From Paguma larvata (Eukaryota > Chordata > Mammalia > Carnivora > Viverridae), in NCBI GenBank assembly GCA_030068075.1, contig CM057841.1:41581030-41645029 (forward strand): a stretch of DNA of 64,000 bases. The letters run 5' to 3'. This document shows positions 21,673 through 32,749 of the stretch, in pieces (positions within the stretch are counted from its first letter, which is position 1; the number at the start of each line of letters is the position of its first letter). The notes under the pieces are model-generated. The model saw only the letters and a program-made list of their open reading frames with translations. It had not been told where the DNA came from and did not search any database. Made by a program: the position numbers and the translations under genes.

Positions 21673-22472
21673 ATTAGGACAATAGTAAAAAAAAAAAAAA
21701 AAGAGGAACCACAAAGCTGGAGATCATCCTTTTTTTAAAAGGACTATCTGTGACAATTGTATATAATCTTCAAGGTTAATGGTATCTTGATTCACAATAA
21801 TGAAAGTCTTGTTTATCTACATATTAGTGTCCTGAAGCTAGCTTAATTTACATAATCATAAATTGCATTTCAACTGTCCTCATCAGCTTGTTCCCCATTT
21901 GATGAAAATGTAAACCGTAATTTTATTTGGGCTCAATTGCATATATACTGCATTTATGCAGCATCAGAAAATAGCATTTTAATTTAACCAGCAAGTTGGG
22001 CTCATTACCAAAAAAAAAAAAAAAAGAAGAATATTGGTTAAAACACCAAGTCAGTTCCCCAAATGTCTTTGAAGGCTCTAGTCATTGTTGTATTATCACC
22101 CAGCTGGTTTTAATTGTATTTTCTCAAAGCTGGGAAAAGCTAGGACTTCACAATGAAAATGTCCTATGGACTCCAAGCTACAGGTACCCAGTGGACCCCT
22201 GGCTGGCTGGAAGGAGGCCACAAGTGTGCAGGGACCCCTGTGTGACTGACAGGGAGGATACTGCCAAGGACCAAGAGCTGGGAAGGAAGCTCATTATTCC
22301 GACAGGAGACCTGATGACCTAGTAGGAAGGGTCAGCTCCCACAGATGTGAACACGGGCCTGGCCGCACCACCCCTCCCTCAAAGATGCTCCGTGAGGGGG
22401 TCCAGCCTCACCTTGCCGATTCTGGGGACTGCGGCTCAGAAGACTGAAGCACCAGCTTAGGTTCACGGGGTG
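21673..22472. other. AT-rich single-copy block, enhancer-like in first half
   Basis: After two poly-A runs, 21735-22010 is AT-rich, repeat-free and stop-rich. It has several homeodomain/POU-like cores ('agcttaatttacataatc', 'tttatgcagcatcag'). From 22020 to 22472 the sequence is ordinary single-copy DNA. Confidence 0.35.
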
Positions 22473-22878
22473 TGTCGGTCCATTTGGACAGCTCGAACAG
22501 AACAGCACCGACTGCCAGGTGTCTTAGTCCATTTGGGAGGCTCTAACAGAACAGGACAGACTTGGCGGCTTATCACAAAAGACATCTATTTCTCATGGTT
22601 CAGGACGCTGGGAAGTCCAATATCAAGGCACTGACAGGTTCGGGGTCTGCTGAGAACCCATATCTGGTTGGCAGACAGCCGTCTGCACTGTGCGTCCTTA
22701 CTTGGCAGAAGAAACAAGGGAACTCTCGGATGTCTTTTTTACAAGGATGCGAATTCCATTCATCAGAATGCCACCCTTCGGACCTTCCAAAGGCCTCACC
22801 TCAAACACCATCTCAGCAGGGTTGGGATTTCAACATACGAAACTTGGGAAGGATGGAAACATTCAGTCCCTAACACCT
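22473..22878 (-). mobile_element. MaLR-type LTR (MST/THE1-like), reversed, with partial duplication
   Basis: The main body (22520-22878) runs from 'tgtcttagtccatttggg' through 'ggttcaggacgctgggaagtc' and 'tttcaacatacgaaac' to 'cattcagtccctaac'. The first ~45 bp of this LTR end also appear immediately upstream at 22473-22517. Confidence 0.78.
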
Positions 22879-23686
22879 GGCCAAGGCCAGAGTCACGATG
22901 CAAGTTGGGAGGGATAAGCAGAAAGTCTTAAACGTTCACTAGGAAGGTCAAGCTCAGGTTCCCAGAGAACCAAAGGCAGAAGCAAGTTGGAAGGGTGGCC
23001 GGGGGTGGAGCCAAAGCAGGGTTCCCTGTGACATTACCCTCCACCCCTGCCATGGCGGCGGGCATTAGCCCACAAGTCAGTACTTACAGCTACCACCTCA
23101 GCTGGGGGCTTCAGCACCGCTCTCTGCCGGACGTGGTGAAAGTGTAAGTGAGAAAGGCAGACTCACAGGCAGTATCTTCAGAGCCCCCCCTGAGCTCACA
23201 CCATCCCTGCACTCCACGGAAGTGGGACACATTTCTTGCTAATCAAAGTTCTGCCTGACAGCTGTGTCCCACACACTGGCCATCATAACCATACGACCCA
23301 CAGCTGGGAGCTCACTGCCCTACAGAGAAAATGGCCAGATGCTTGTTAGGTGCAAGGAACGGCTGTTCCCAGCTGTGGACCAGCATGCGTTCCTAAGGCA
23401 CAGTGTGCAAGACCAGAGATTTGTCTAAGCGCAGAGCAGGCCGAAGTGGGGAGGAGGGACGCATTTACTTACGGTGACTCCGAGCAGCATGTTAAGCCCT
23501 TTAAAAAGCATTCTCAGACACTACGGCTCCCGGTAGGCCGAAGATGAGAAGAAGGCAGGGGGATGCAACACAACCAATTTTCAGGATGGAGGCATCCTGC
23601 AAACCCTCACAGCTCCCACACCTCTCTACACGCATGTGACGATTTTCCCTTTCACAGCACTTTTGAGACATGCGGCACACCCAGGA
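22879..23686. other. Single-copy sequence, no gene seen
   Basis: No recognised repeat and no supported coding frame between the LTR and the next SINE. Confidence 0.45.
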
Positions 23687-23702
23687 CAGCTATGCCTTGT
23701 TA

Positions 23703-23916
23703 TTTTAATGTTTTTTGTTTGTTTTTTTTTTGAGACAGAGAGAGACACAGCATGAGTGGGGGAGGGGCAGAGAGAGAGGGAGACACAGAATCTGAAGCAG
23801 GCTCCAGGCTCTGAGCTGTCAGCACAGAGCCCAACGCGGGGCTCGAACTCACAGACCGTGAGATCATGACCTGAGCTGAAGTCGGACGCTCAACCGACTG
23901 AGCCACCCACGCGCCC
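23703..23916 (-). mobile_element. CAN-SINE, reversed
   Basis: Full-length reversed copy with duplications CAGCTATGCCTTGTTA (23687-23702) and CAGCTATGCCTCGTTA (23917-23932). Confidence 0.96.
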
Positions 23917-23944
23917 CAGCTATGCCTCGTTAGCACTCCGCAAG

Positions 23945-24062
23945 GCGGGCTTTCTCAAACATGCGTTTCCTGGGGAGCCTGTTAAAACCGCAGAGGCCCG
24001 GGGCCCATCTAAGACCTTCTGAATCTCTGCTGCCTTAACAGGCATCACTGGTGGCTCTGGGG
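23945..24062 (+). mobile_element. MER5-like hAT fragment
   Basis: Shows 'ggctttctcaaacatgcg', 'cctggggagcctgttaaaac', 'cttctgaatctctgctg' and 'aacaggcatcactggtgg', in MER5A order. Confidence 0.6.
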
Positions 24063-25590
24063 ACCCTGATGAGGAAACAGCGCTTTATTTCTTATGGCCG
24101 GCTCGGGACCCGGGACCCCAGACCTCAACCAAACTCCTATCCCCTTGGTCCAGAAATGCCTTTGTAGTACCTTCCAAGGGCAGTTTTCTCTCCTGACTTT
24201 GAGACGACAGCAAAAAGTTCTGGTGAGAGTGACTGAGGCCACATCCTCTAAGGACTCTGTGCTGTAATCCCCTCTCTCAAGCTTATAGGCAAATCTCTGG
24301 TGAACGAATGGGACAGGGCGCTCAGGGATTCCCGAGCTCCGGCTTGTCCCTTCTGAGGACTGGTAATGACCTTAACCAGGACAGCAGGGGAGTTCGCCTC
24401 CGGGCTGAGCTGCTCTACAAAGGTCTGCACGAACCACACTGTTCTTGCCGCAGACCTGGAGCTGGGACACTTGCTTCTTGTCCCCGGCCCCCTGGGTCCT
24501 GCGGGTTTACACATCTGCTGTTCAGAGCAGGCTGCAGAGACCTCCTAGTCACTATTCTGGTGCTCTGGGGCGGCCCACATTTTCCTGCACCTGAGTTTGT
24601 ATTCTCTCAGCACAATGGACAGCTTCCTGGGTGCCGTGGCTTAGGGCGGTGTCCGCTTAACTCTGGATCCCAAACTGAAACACATGGAGGCTATGATACT
24701 TCCTGTGTTAAACATGCCCACTAGCAAGAACTCAGCGCTAACGTTACAGTAGTGAGTTCCCTGTCACCAGAGGTATCCAAGCAACAGTCGATCTACCATA
24801 GATCTGGAATGCCAGCAGCCACCAGCTAAAGCATTAGACCTCTTAACCGGTGGAGGCCTTCCGACTCCAGGTGTGTTTGATTCTGTGAATTTCAGATTTG
24901 ACTTCCGCCATTGCATCATTAAAAACATCCCAATTCTGCCCACACAGCTCTCTGATACTGAGACTGGTTTTGCACAAAGTGGTAAAATACAATTTAAATC
25001 TCTCCTAAGTGTCAGAACCATGAGAAAGAAAAACAAATTAATCAACAAAGAATTCCTTTTCAGTGGTTTTTCAAGCCAGCTTGTGTCTGTCACCAAACCA
25101 CAGGTGAAATGCTAATAAAACTCAGCCTGCAACAACAGCATAACAATTTAAATATGGCCCATTTTTCCAAAGAAATAGAGAATGTATTTCCAAACGTGGC
25201 CTTTTTAATGAGTGCAATCTTTCTTCTAAGAAGATGATTAGAAAAGAGCGAAGGTCTCCTCAAGACTGAGATGAGGCCGAGTCCGCGGTGAATGGCAGAG
25301 GGGACGACCCAAGCGGCCCGTGGGCGGGGTGGAGGCCCCTCCTCGGGTGATCCAGCGGGAGGGGTCCTGAGAGAAGAGGCAACTGGCAAAACACGGTAAT
25401 GAAGTCGTCGCACCTTGCTGCATAAGGTGAAGAGACAAGGCTGTGGGGACCTCGCTCCAGCTTCGCACACTGAGCGCTAAGAGCAGCAGGAGAAGGGCTG
25501 CCCCGTCACAGGGTCAGAGAGTGCACTCGGGGTCCCGGAGGCACAGAGGCCACCCTGGCTGCCCACATCAGCTTCCCGGCTGCCCTGCAC
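24063..25590. other. Single-copy region with an AT-rich block
   Basis: 24865-25245 is AT-rich and repeat-free, with 'tgctaataaaactcagc' and 'acaatttaaatatggccc'; it resembles a conserved non-coding element. 25265-25385 is locally CpG-richer. No gene is supported. Confidence 0.35.
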
Positions 25591-25599
25591 CGCCCACCC

Positions 25600-25760
25600 T
25601 GCCTTTCTGACACACAGGTCTTTCTCCACTTCCATACTTTGCTCCTTCTCTTTTTATCCACCTCACTCTGCTCTAAATGCAGTTTCAAAAATCACCTCCT
25701 TCACGCTGTCTTCCCTGATTTGCTCTGTAATGTTGAGTACTGCCTGCTGTGGACTTAGGA
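25600..25760 (+). mobile_element. L2-like fragment, weak
   Basis: 'aaaaatcacctccttcacg' followed by 'ctgtcttccctgatttgctc' recalls the L2 block with 'gtcacctcctcagagagg' and 'ccttccctgacc'. The rest is too diverged for certainty. Confidence 0.35.
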
Positions 25761-25914
25761 GCTTCCAAATTTGTCCTCTGCCCACTCCTTCCAGAGGGTT
25801 CCCACTGGGATGAAGCTGTTAAAAGATAAGCCCAAACAATCCAGCCACGTTCTGAAACTTGCCGAGATTTGGATGCCATGCTTGTGGCCTGGAAGGCATG
25901 GCCACCTGTGCTAG

Positions 25915-26093
25915 GATCTGGGTTGCACTCTGGAGTCGGGCAGAATCAGAATCACCGCCCAGCGGGCCACTGTGCTGTGTGATCTCGGAGACTCAGCTTC
26001 CTCAGCCAAGACACAGAGATAACAGCAGAGTTGCGACAGGTTGTTACGAAATAAAATCAGTGGGAGCACCTGGCACCTTGGTTCTCAATAAAT
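25915..26093 (+). mobile_element. MIR SINE, forward
   Basis: 'gcactctggagtcgggcag', 'gtgtgatctcggagactcag', 'cttcctcagccaagacac', 'ttgttacgaaataaaatcag' and 'cacctggcaccttgg' follow forward MIR, ending 'ctcaataaat'. Confidence 0.6.
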
Positions 26094-26095
26094 CC

Positions 26096-27025
26096 CATGG
26101 TCTTCCCTTCTTGCAGAGCTGCCTACTGTGCAGTTTGAGACCACACAGCGCCTCAGTCTTACCATCCGTGGAAAAGGCAGGCATGCCCTCGGCTTCTTAC
26201 TTCACTGCTCAAGAGAGAAGCTTATGTAAAAAAATTAATATTTATAATGGACTTCATTTATTCCAATATTTACTGAATATTCCATTTATTCACACTGTCA
26301 TGTCAGTGTGAAATAGTCATCCATTCTCCCTAAACAATGCAGGAATTACCATCTGTCATTTCCAAGAGGATTAAGGGATTGTCACCCATTAAGGACATGC
26401 TGTTAGCAGGGAAAACCAGGCCCCTGGAAGAGGCCTGGCTCCTCGGTGTGGGAAGAGGGCTCCGCACTCTTTCTGCTGCCGAGAGGTGCCCCCAGATGTG
26501 TGTGTAAAAGGGTCTCGCATAATCCCCACCACAACATTTGAGGCCGATCGTACACTCGCATATTACAGATGAGGAAACTGAGGCTCAGAGCTCTCTGCTC
26601 ACCTTTGCCCAGACACCGCAGGAGGGAGAGCTGCACTGCAGAGAATGTGGGGATGGGTGTGAGAGGCTCCAGCGCCACAAGAGGACTATCGAAGGACAGG
26701 AGTTCGTGGAACACGCGTCCCCTCCACTTTCAGAAGGGGGAGGGGAGACGCGTGCAAGGAGAAAAGTGGGGCTGTTGCAAAGGACAGGCCTCAGAATCAG
26801 ATTCACGACTCTGCTATGATCCTCTGCAACACTGTAGAACGCCAGTGTCTGAATCCACATAGGAAAGAAAAACAAAATTCGAGCATCTTCGTGCACTCTT
26901 AGAAGATAATTCTCAAGGGTGTCTCAAGGTGAAACTAGGACAGTCCCAGTTTATGCAAAATAATGGTTTACCGTTGCCCCCACTTGCTCTCAAGAGTATC
27001 CTGACAGATAAGATCATCCCACACC
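26096..27025. other. Single-copy region with AT-rich segment and MIR scrap
   Basis: 26215-26340 is AT-rich and holds a palindrome of T-box-like half sites (26288-26311). 26560-26610 carries 'acagatgaggaaactgaggc', a reversed MIR core. Frames of about 100 codons at 26538-26896 overlap on three frames and look random. Confidence 0.35.
26560..26650 (-). mobile_element. MIR core fragment, reversed
   Basis: 'attacagatgaggaaactg' followed by 'aggctcagagctctctgc' is a well-kept reversed MIR core; flanks are unclear. Confidence 0.6.
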
Positions 27026-27115
27026 TGTGATTCTCAACCTTGGCGACACATTACAGCCACGTGGGGAGCTTCGTTAACAAGATTCAATCAAAATCTATGG
27101 GGGTGAGGTCCAGTC
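27026..27115 (+). mobile_element. MER5-like hAT fragment
   Basis: 'gtgattctcaaccttggcg', 'acagccacgtggggagct' and 'tcgttaacaagattcaatc' match the left half of a MER5-type element. Confidence 0.5.
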
Positions 27116-27917
27116 TTCACTCATTCTTTTTAAGCTTTTCCCAGCGATTTTAATGTGCTGCTAAGACTGAAGGCCGCGGTCCCAGGCAGAAGACACAGCT
27201 CCCTCCTGGCGTGCAAAGGGGACTCAGAGCCACAGACGGCAGGCCACAGGCGGGACCCCAACGAGCCCCGAGCTGCCCTGCCCACGGAGGAATCGGGCAG
27301 CAGAGCAGAGAGCACGCGGCTGGTCCGGCGACCCCAATCAGGCTACGCCTGCTGTTCATCCGCCTGATTGAATTTACTCACCTGCCTGCTTCTGGGAAGA
27401 TCGGAGGCTCCGTGGCGGTTCCTGTTGGGCGCCAGCTCACGGGAAGCAGATCATTAGTGCTCACCCGGCTTCCGCAGAGGCAATGAGGGAAGTCACCGGT
27501 TTCACCTTGAAGTGAAGAAGGAGGACCTGGAGAGACAGATTTTCCACACATTTTGGAGAGATTCTGCCAGGGAATCCCACTGAGGCCTGTGAAGTCAGGC
27601 TACTGGCAAGCGCAGCGCCAGAGCCCAGGGTACAAAGGCGTCCTGCCCAGGGTCTCCAGAACAGATTGTCTCCAAAACTACATCTATCCTAATTAAGGCT
27701 GCCAGGCAAGTCTCCGGCCCCTCTTCCAACTCCAGGGAGGTTCCTGGGGAGAGGAGGGCTGCCCTCTCCTTGTCCCCGCCACGGAGAGCAGGGTCTGTCC
27801 TCAGGCGGCTCCCCTGGGTTTTGAATCATTTTTGCAGCTCTGGCATCTACATTCCTGACTACAAGCCATTTCCAAGAGCAGAACATAACAGTGGAGGTTT
27901 GAGAGATTTCCCCTTTC
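27116..27917. other. Single-copy, moderately CpG-rich, no gene seen
   Basis: Locally CpG-rich between 27170 and 27345, but with no clear promoter elements or supported coding frame. Confidence 0.4.
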
Positions 27918-27931
27918 TAAAGAGGGGCAGC

Positions 27932-28204
27932 ATCTGTGTTTCCACCCATAGGTGGACTTTGCAAAACTTAACAGAAAACCAGGGAGGAGGGAAAGAGGGG
28001 AAGGAAAAAAGCCACAGAGAAGGAGGGAGACAAAACATAAGAGACCCTTGAATACTAAGAACAAACAGAGGGATGAGGTGGGTATGGGAGGGGGGAGAGT
28101 GGGTGACGGGCACTGAGCAGGGCACGGGTTGGGATGAGCACTGAGTGTTCTTGTATGGAAACCAATCTGACAATAAAAAATTATAAAAAAATAAAAAAAT
28201 AAAA
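27932..28204 (+). mobile_element. 5'-truncated L1 3' end (carnivore type), recent
   Basis: Contains 'ataagagacccttgaatac', 'ggatgaggtgggtatgg', 'gggttgggatgagcactgag' and 'aaccaatctgacaataaa', then an A-rich tail. Perfect 14-bp duplications TAAAGAGGGGCAGC flank it (27918-27931 and 28205-28218). The first 20-30 bases are not obviously L1 and may be filler or a small inversion. Confidence 0.9.
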
Positions 28205-28218
28205 TAAAGAGGGGCAGC

Positions 28219-28559
28219 GAACATCACTGCGGCTAGACCTGGACGGATATATTGTAGCTACATAACACATTACACTTCTCGGCGTTTCTCAGACTGCATC
28301 CCTGACAAACTCTCTGACAGTGTATTCGGAGATGGGTTCATGAAATACTATTTGGGAAACTTCAGAGTATACGGGAAACCTCTGTCATTCATGGATGTTA
28401 ACACTCATAATTTTGACTCACGAGTGAGAAATGTTACCAAATTACTCCCCCATAAAAGTAAAGCAATTTATCACACACACACACACACACACGCACAACA
28501 CACACACATCTGTCTTGTGATTTTGAAACTTTTTGATCTTTGCCAATCTGAAAAATGAA
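28219..28559. other. Single-copy AT-rich sequence with (CA)n
   Basis: Includes the interrupted (CA)n microsatellite at 28471-28509 ('gcacaa' break near 28492). Otherwise nothing recognised. Confidence 0.5.
28471..28509. repeat. (CA)n microsatellite, interrupted
   Basis: About eleven CA units, a GCACAA interruption and a second short CA run. Confidence 0.95.
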
Positions 28560-28930
28560 AACAATTACCTCCATGTAATTATAACGCTCATCTTTTATCA
28601 GGGAGACTAAGCAATTTTTCACATGCCTAAGAAACAGTTTTACTTCCTTTTCTGTGAACTCTATTTATATCCTTGGCCCATTTTTCTACTGGGCTCATAA
28701 TCCATGCTTGTTTATTTGTAGAATCTCTTTATATATGAGAGAAACTGACCCTTCCTCTGCAAAACAGTATGCAAATAACTTTGCAGTCTGATGTCTCTAT
28801 TTCGATTTTGTTTATGGTCCAAACAGCTAAGTCCATTTTAATGTAATTGAATGTATTAATATTTTCTTTCGTGGCTTCTGGGTCTTATAACTTTAGAAAG
28901 CCTTATAAGGAAAACATCTTTCATTGTTTC
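28560..28930 (-). mobile_element. Old L1 ORF2 fragment, reversed
   Basis: 'cttggcccatttttctactggg', 'gtagaatctctttatatatg' and 'gaaactgacccttcctctgc' echo the reversed L1 region with 'tttgcccattttttaattggg', 'gagttctttatatatt' and 'ttaaccccttatcag'. Confidence 0.6.
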
Positions 28931-30099
28931 TTTAGTATGAGATTTTGAAGGGACTAAGCCAGGCCAGAAAGCATTCAGTTGAAAAATACTCAAGAAAATC
29001 ATGACCAAACGTCACTCTTTCTGCATGTCAAGATCATGGTACCCAAAGAGAAAGCGGACAAAACACATCATCCATTTCCAAGTTTGGTCCACGGTGGAGC
29101 TTCCCATCTGAGGGACTGTTTTCCATGAGATATCATAATCTAGAATTCCCAGCTCCTGGGAAATTAAATGCCCCTCCATCCCAAGGTCCTGGTTACATTA
29201 CTCTTATTTATTTCTAAGCCGTTCTAGAAATTCTTCTAAGATTAGGAGAGATCTCTTTCTATCAAACCCACAACTGCCATGTCAGCTGGAGTCTCCCAGA
29301 AAACTTCAGATGGAAGTAACTCATGCCACAAGTGAGACTGGGCAAACTGTAACACAGAAGGTTTCTCTAGGGAGACTCTAAGGAATGAAATGAGTTTTCT
29401 TTCGTAGGTATTTAGACGTGCTCATCTGTTTCTAGGGATTCTGCTGCTCTCCTGTGTCACTAAACCCTTCAACAGGGCTTTTGCCTCAGTTTCCTGTTTG
29501 GTCTTCAAATACATCCCTGGACATGGAGGCCTGCCCTGAGCCCCAGCATGGCAGCTGGTGGTCTGGCACCAACCTGCCCCAGCCCACGCCACCCTGTCAG
29601 TCCTGCCTTCTCCCTCCAGCCGGTCCAGACTCTGGGTCAAAGAACTCTTCCTGGAAGTGCATGAGGAACACCCACATTTGGGGACAGGCATCGCCCAACT
29701 GACTCTTACCCTGTCATGCAGATGCCAGGGAAACTGAGGCACAGGGCAGGTGTGAATCTCCTGGTGATAAGGGAGCTCAGAGCCTCTCTTGAGCATTAAA
29801 ACAGTGACTTCTAGGAATGGAAACCTGGCTGTACCCTCATCACCAGCACCTGTTTCCCCTACAAGGTCCCCCAAGGCCCTGGACTTCAACCTGGGACCCA
29901 AGCATGTGACTTTTCAAGGTCCTGCAAACAGAGCTGGTCCCTTTGCTCAGACTTCATTGCTTGGGTCTCCAGAGCACCTCCTTGTTCTTCTGAACCCTCT
30001 CCTCAAAAAATCCTGGCCATTTCTCCAGTTTGCATGGGGTATAGAAACATCCCGACCAATTGATCCTGTGGTTGGGATAGCATAGTTCCTAAATCAGAG
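28931..30099. other. Single-copy sequence, no gene seen
   Basis: No recognised repeat. The 159-codon minus-strand frame 29422-29901 lies in GC-richer DNA and lacks domains. Confidence 0.4.
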
Positions 30100-30250
30100 T
30101 ACTCCTAGCCTGAGTGGTCATTTATTAGTGCAAGAGAAAGTTAAAGCCTCAGAGAGGATGAGCCTTGCCCAAGGTCAAAAGCTAGTTGGCTTCCGAGCCA
30201 AAATCAGAGCCCAAGCTTGCTGACTCCCAGCCCAGGGCCACCCCACCCAC
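30100..30250 (-). mobile_element. MIR SINE, reversed
   Basis: 'aaagcctcagagaggatgag', 'ccttgcccaaggtcaaaagc', 'tagttggcttccgagcc' and 'ttgctgactcccagccc' are reversed MIR. Confidence 0.72.
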
Positions 30251-30990
30251 CCGCTGTGGCTCCCAGACCAACTGTCTCCCACTTCCTTGGGGAACTCGCC
30301 TGGTGAGAACCTGTTGTGTTGGTTTTGTTTTGTTTTTTGTTTTTTTTTGCTTTTTTGTTTTTTTAATTCTATCTGGGACAAAAAGAGAACAGGTTGACTT
30401 TGTAATGTTGTCAAATATTAAGCCTGATTTCCCAGCTACTGACATCCAAGTTGCCAGTGAGCTTGAAAGTCCCGGTGGAGGCTGTTGGCTGTGCTGATAG
30501 AATGAGGCTTGCAGCTAGGGAGGAGGGGGGCGGGGGGGGCCCCTCTCAGCTGCAAGAGGAGACGAGCAGGAGCGAGGGGGGTGGGGGCTGCAGAGCAGGT
30601 GGCCGCCAGAAAGCCAGGGGCAGGGCAGCAGCCCATAAAGACAGATCGGAGTAAGGGTCCTCCATTAAAATTTTAAAGCAGAGGCACTCCACGACCACGC
30701 ACACTGGAAATGCTGTCCCTGGGAGATGGAAGCCAAGGGCTGTTAAGGTTATTGTGTGAAGTTGCCAAAAACTGAAGCCATAATGCATCCCTTGTCCTTT
30801 GGAAATTTTTTGAAAGAAAAGTTCTCCATGACACGGAACACACTGTACAAATGGAGGAAGGAAAGTAAAGTTTTTCTGAGAGTTACACCAATGTGTCCTC
30901 ATTATTTGAGAGGGTAGAGTCAGAAAAATCTCTGGAGTTAGAAAAATGGGCTCTAGAAGCTAGAAAACTCTGGATTTGGTCTCTAGCCTT
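30251..30990. other. Single-copy sequence with poly-T and G-rich tracts
   Basis: A (GTTTT)n-like T-rich run lies at 30321-30365 and a G-run cluster (six to eight consecutive G, twice) at 30521-30540. Nothing coding is supported. Confidence 0.4.
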
Positions 30991-30994
30991 ACAC

Positions 30995-31135
30995 GTTTGT
31001 TCACTAGGGAGGGAGAAACTGAGTCCCAGATGTGAAGTGACATCCCCATGGCCCTCAGCAAGCTAGAGGCAGAATCGAATTCAATTCTTCTGATTCCCCC
31101 ACATCAAGAAACACCTCCTCTCAAAACACCCCCTG
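30995..31135 (-). mobile_element. MIR SINE, reversed, degraded
   Basis: 'gggagggagaaactgagtcc', 'cagatgtgaagtgacatccc' and 'agctagaggcagaatcg' keep the reversed MIR order. Confidence 0.5.
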
Positions 31136-32271
31136 CCTGCTTCTCCCCAGAAGTTCAACATCTCTTAAATAGTCAGCGGAGGGAGGAGGACAGAAGTGGC
31201 TGTGTGCCACCGCTGTTGATCTTCAGCAACTGCTTCCTAAGGCAAGGCTGATCGTTAACCCTGCAACCCACGCCATCCCTGCGCGACCTCCTCCGAGAAA
31301 TCCGAGTCCAGTGAGAGGAGGCAGAGCAGGAAAAGAGACAGAGGGGCAGAGGGAGAGACTCAGAACAGCGGGGAGCCCCAGAGGGATTTCTAGTGAGATA
31401 AAGGTTTGCTTTGACATTGTTTTCAAACGAGTGCAAGAGAGAGACCATAGACAGCGATGGCCACGTATGCAGAACCAATGAGGGGGAGTACGAACACCCC
31501 TGAATTGAGAACACATCTTCAGAGAGGAGTCCCTGTGACCAAAAAGTGCTTGCTGACATAGAAAGGGACTGGAAGCCCAGCCAGGCCCCCCACAGTGAGC
31601 GACGTCAAGGCGGAGGCGTTATCTGGAGTTGAGTAACGGCAAAGAGCTCGTGTTTTTGTTTCTCTCTGTCCTCTGTCTTGATGGAAATTTTCTGATCTTT
31701 GCAATGCCATATACAAGTAGAATTTAGCTCTTTCCACGCACTTTAGTGTAGCATTGGGGTATTTCCGACAATGAAAACATTTTCTCCTCTAAGAAGCTGA
31801 GAGATGGAGTGGAACCATGTGCCCACCACCCACCCACAACCTGGTTTTACTGCTCTGCAACCTCAGTTGGAAAAACACTCCCATGTGTGTCCTCTCACTA
31901 TTACTCTCTCACTCCTACCACACTCATGACACGTCTGACACCAGATGTGGGGCTTTTCCACACATCAAGTGTCACAGACTATGAGTCTGGAGTTCTCTCT
32001 TGTCCAGCAAAAGAGCAGAGGCATAATTGAATATGACAGAGGCTAATGTTCAGGAGGAGACAACAGCCTTGAACAGGGATTTCATCTCCGTATTTATCGA
32101 GCTCACAAGATATTACCCTCATGGTAAACGTGAAGAAAACAAGATCTTACACATGTGAACATGGAGAAAACAATCAGACGGTAATCATCAACTGGTATGT
32201 GTAAGAAGCAAAGGGTCTGGCGGTCAAGTGGAGTCTGTGATCAAAGTACAACAGTATATTGGTGTCAGATA
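31136..32271. other. Single-copy sequence, no gene seen
   Basis: Overlapping frames near 31173-31559 are on the same strand in two phases, which argues against either being real. Confidence 0.45.
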
Positions 32272-32282
32272 GAAACTAATTA

Positions 32283-32508
32283 GGGGCGCCTGGGTGGCTC
32301 AGTCGGTTGAGCGTCCACCTTCAGCTCAGGTCATGATCGTGCGGTTTGTGAGTTCAAGCCCTGCGTCAGGCTCTGTGCTGACAGCTCAGAGCCTGGAGCC
32401 TGCTTCAGATTCTGTGTCTCCCTCTCTCTCTGCCCCTCCCCTGCTCATGTTCTGTCTCTCTGTCTCAAAAATAAATAAACATTTTTTAAAAATTAAAAAA
32501 AAAAAAGA
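32283..32508 (+). mobile_element. CAN-SINE, first of a tandem pair
   Basis: Near-consensus forward copy. The left duplication of the pair, GAAACTAATT, is at 32272-32281. Its A-rich tail runs straight into the next SINE. Confidence 0.96.
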
Positions 32509-32739
32509 GGGGCGCCTGGGTGGCTCAGTCGGTTGAGCGTCCGACTTCGGCTCAGGTCATGATCTTGCGGTCTGTGAGTTCGAGCCCCGCGTCGGGCTCT
32601 GTGCTGATGGCTCAGAGCCTGGAGCCTGCTTCACATTCTGTGTCTCCCTTGCTCTCTGCCCCTCCCCCACTCATGCTCTGTCTCTCTCTGCCTCGAAAAT
32701 AAATAAACATTAAAAAAAATTTTTTTAATAAAAAAAAAA
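32509..32739 (+). mobile_element. CAN-SINE, second of a tandem pair
   Basis: Near-consensus forward copy beginning GGGGCGCC directly after the first copy's tail. The matching duplication GAAAGTAATT (32740-32749) follows this second copy. Confidence 0.96.
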
Positions 32740-32749
32740 GAAAGTAATT

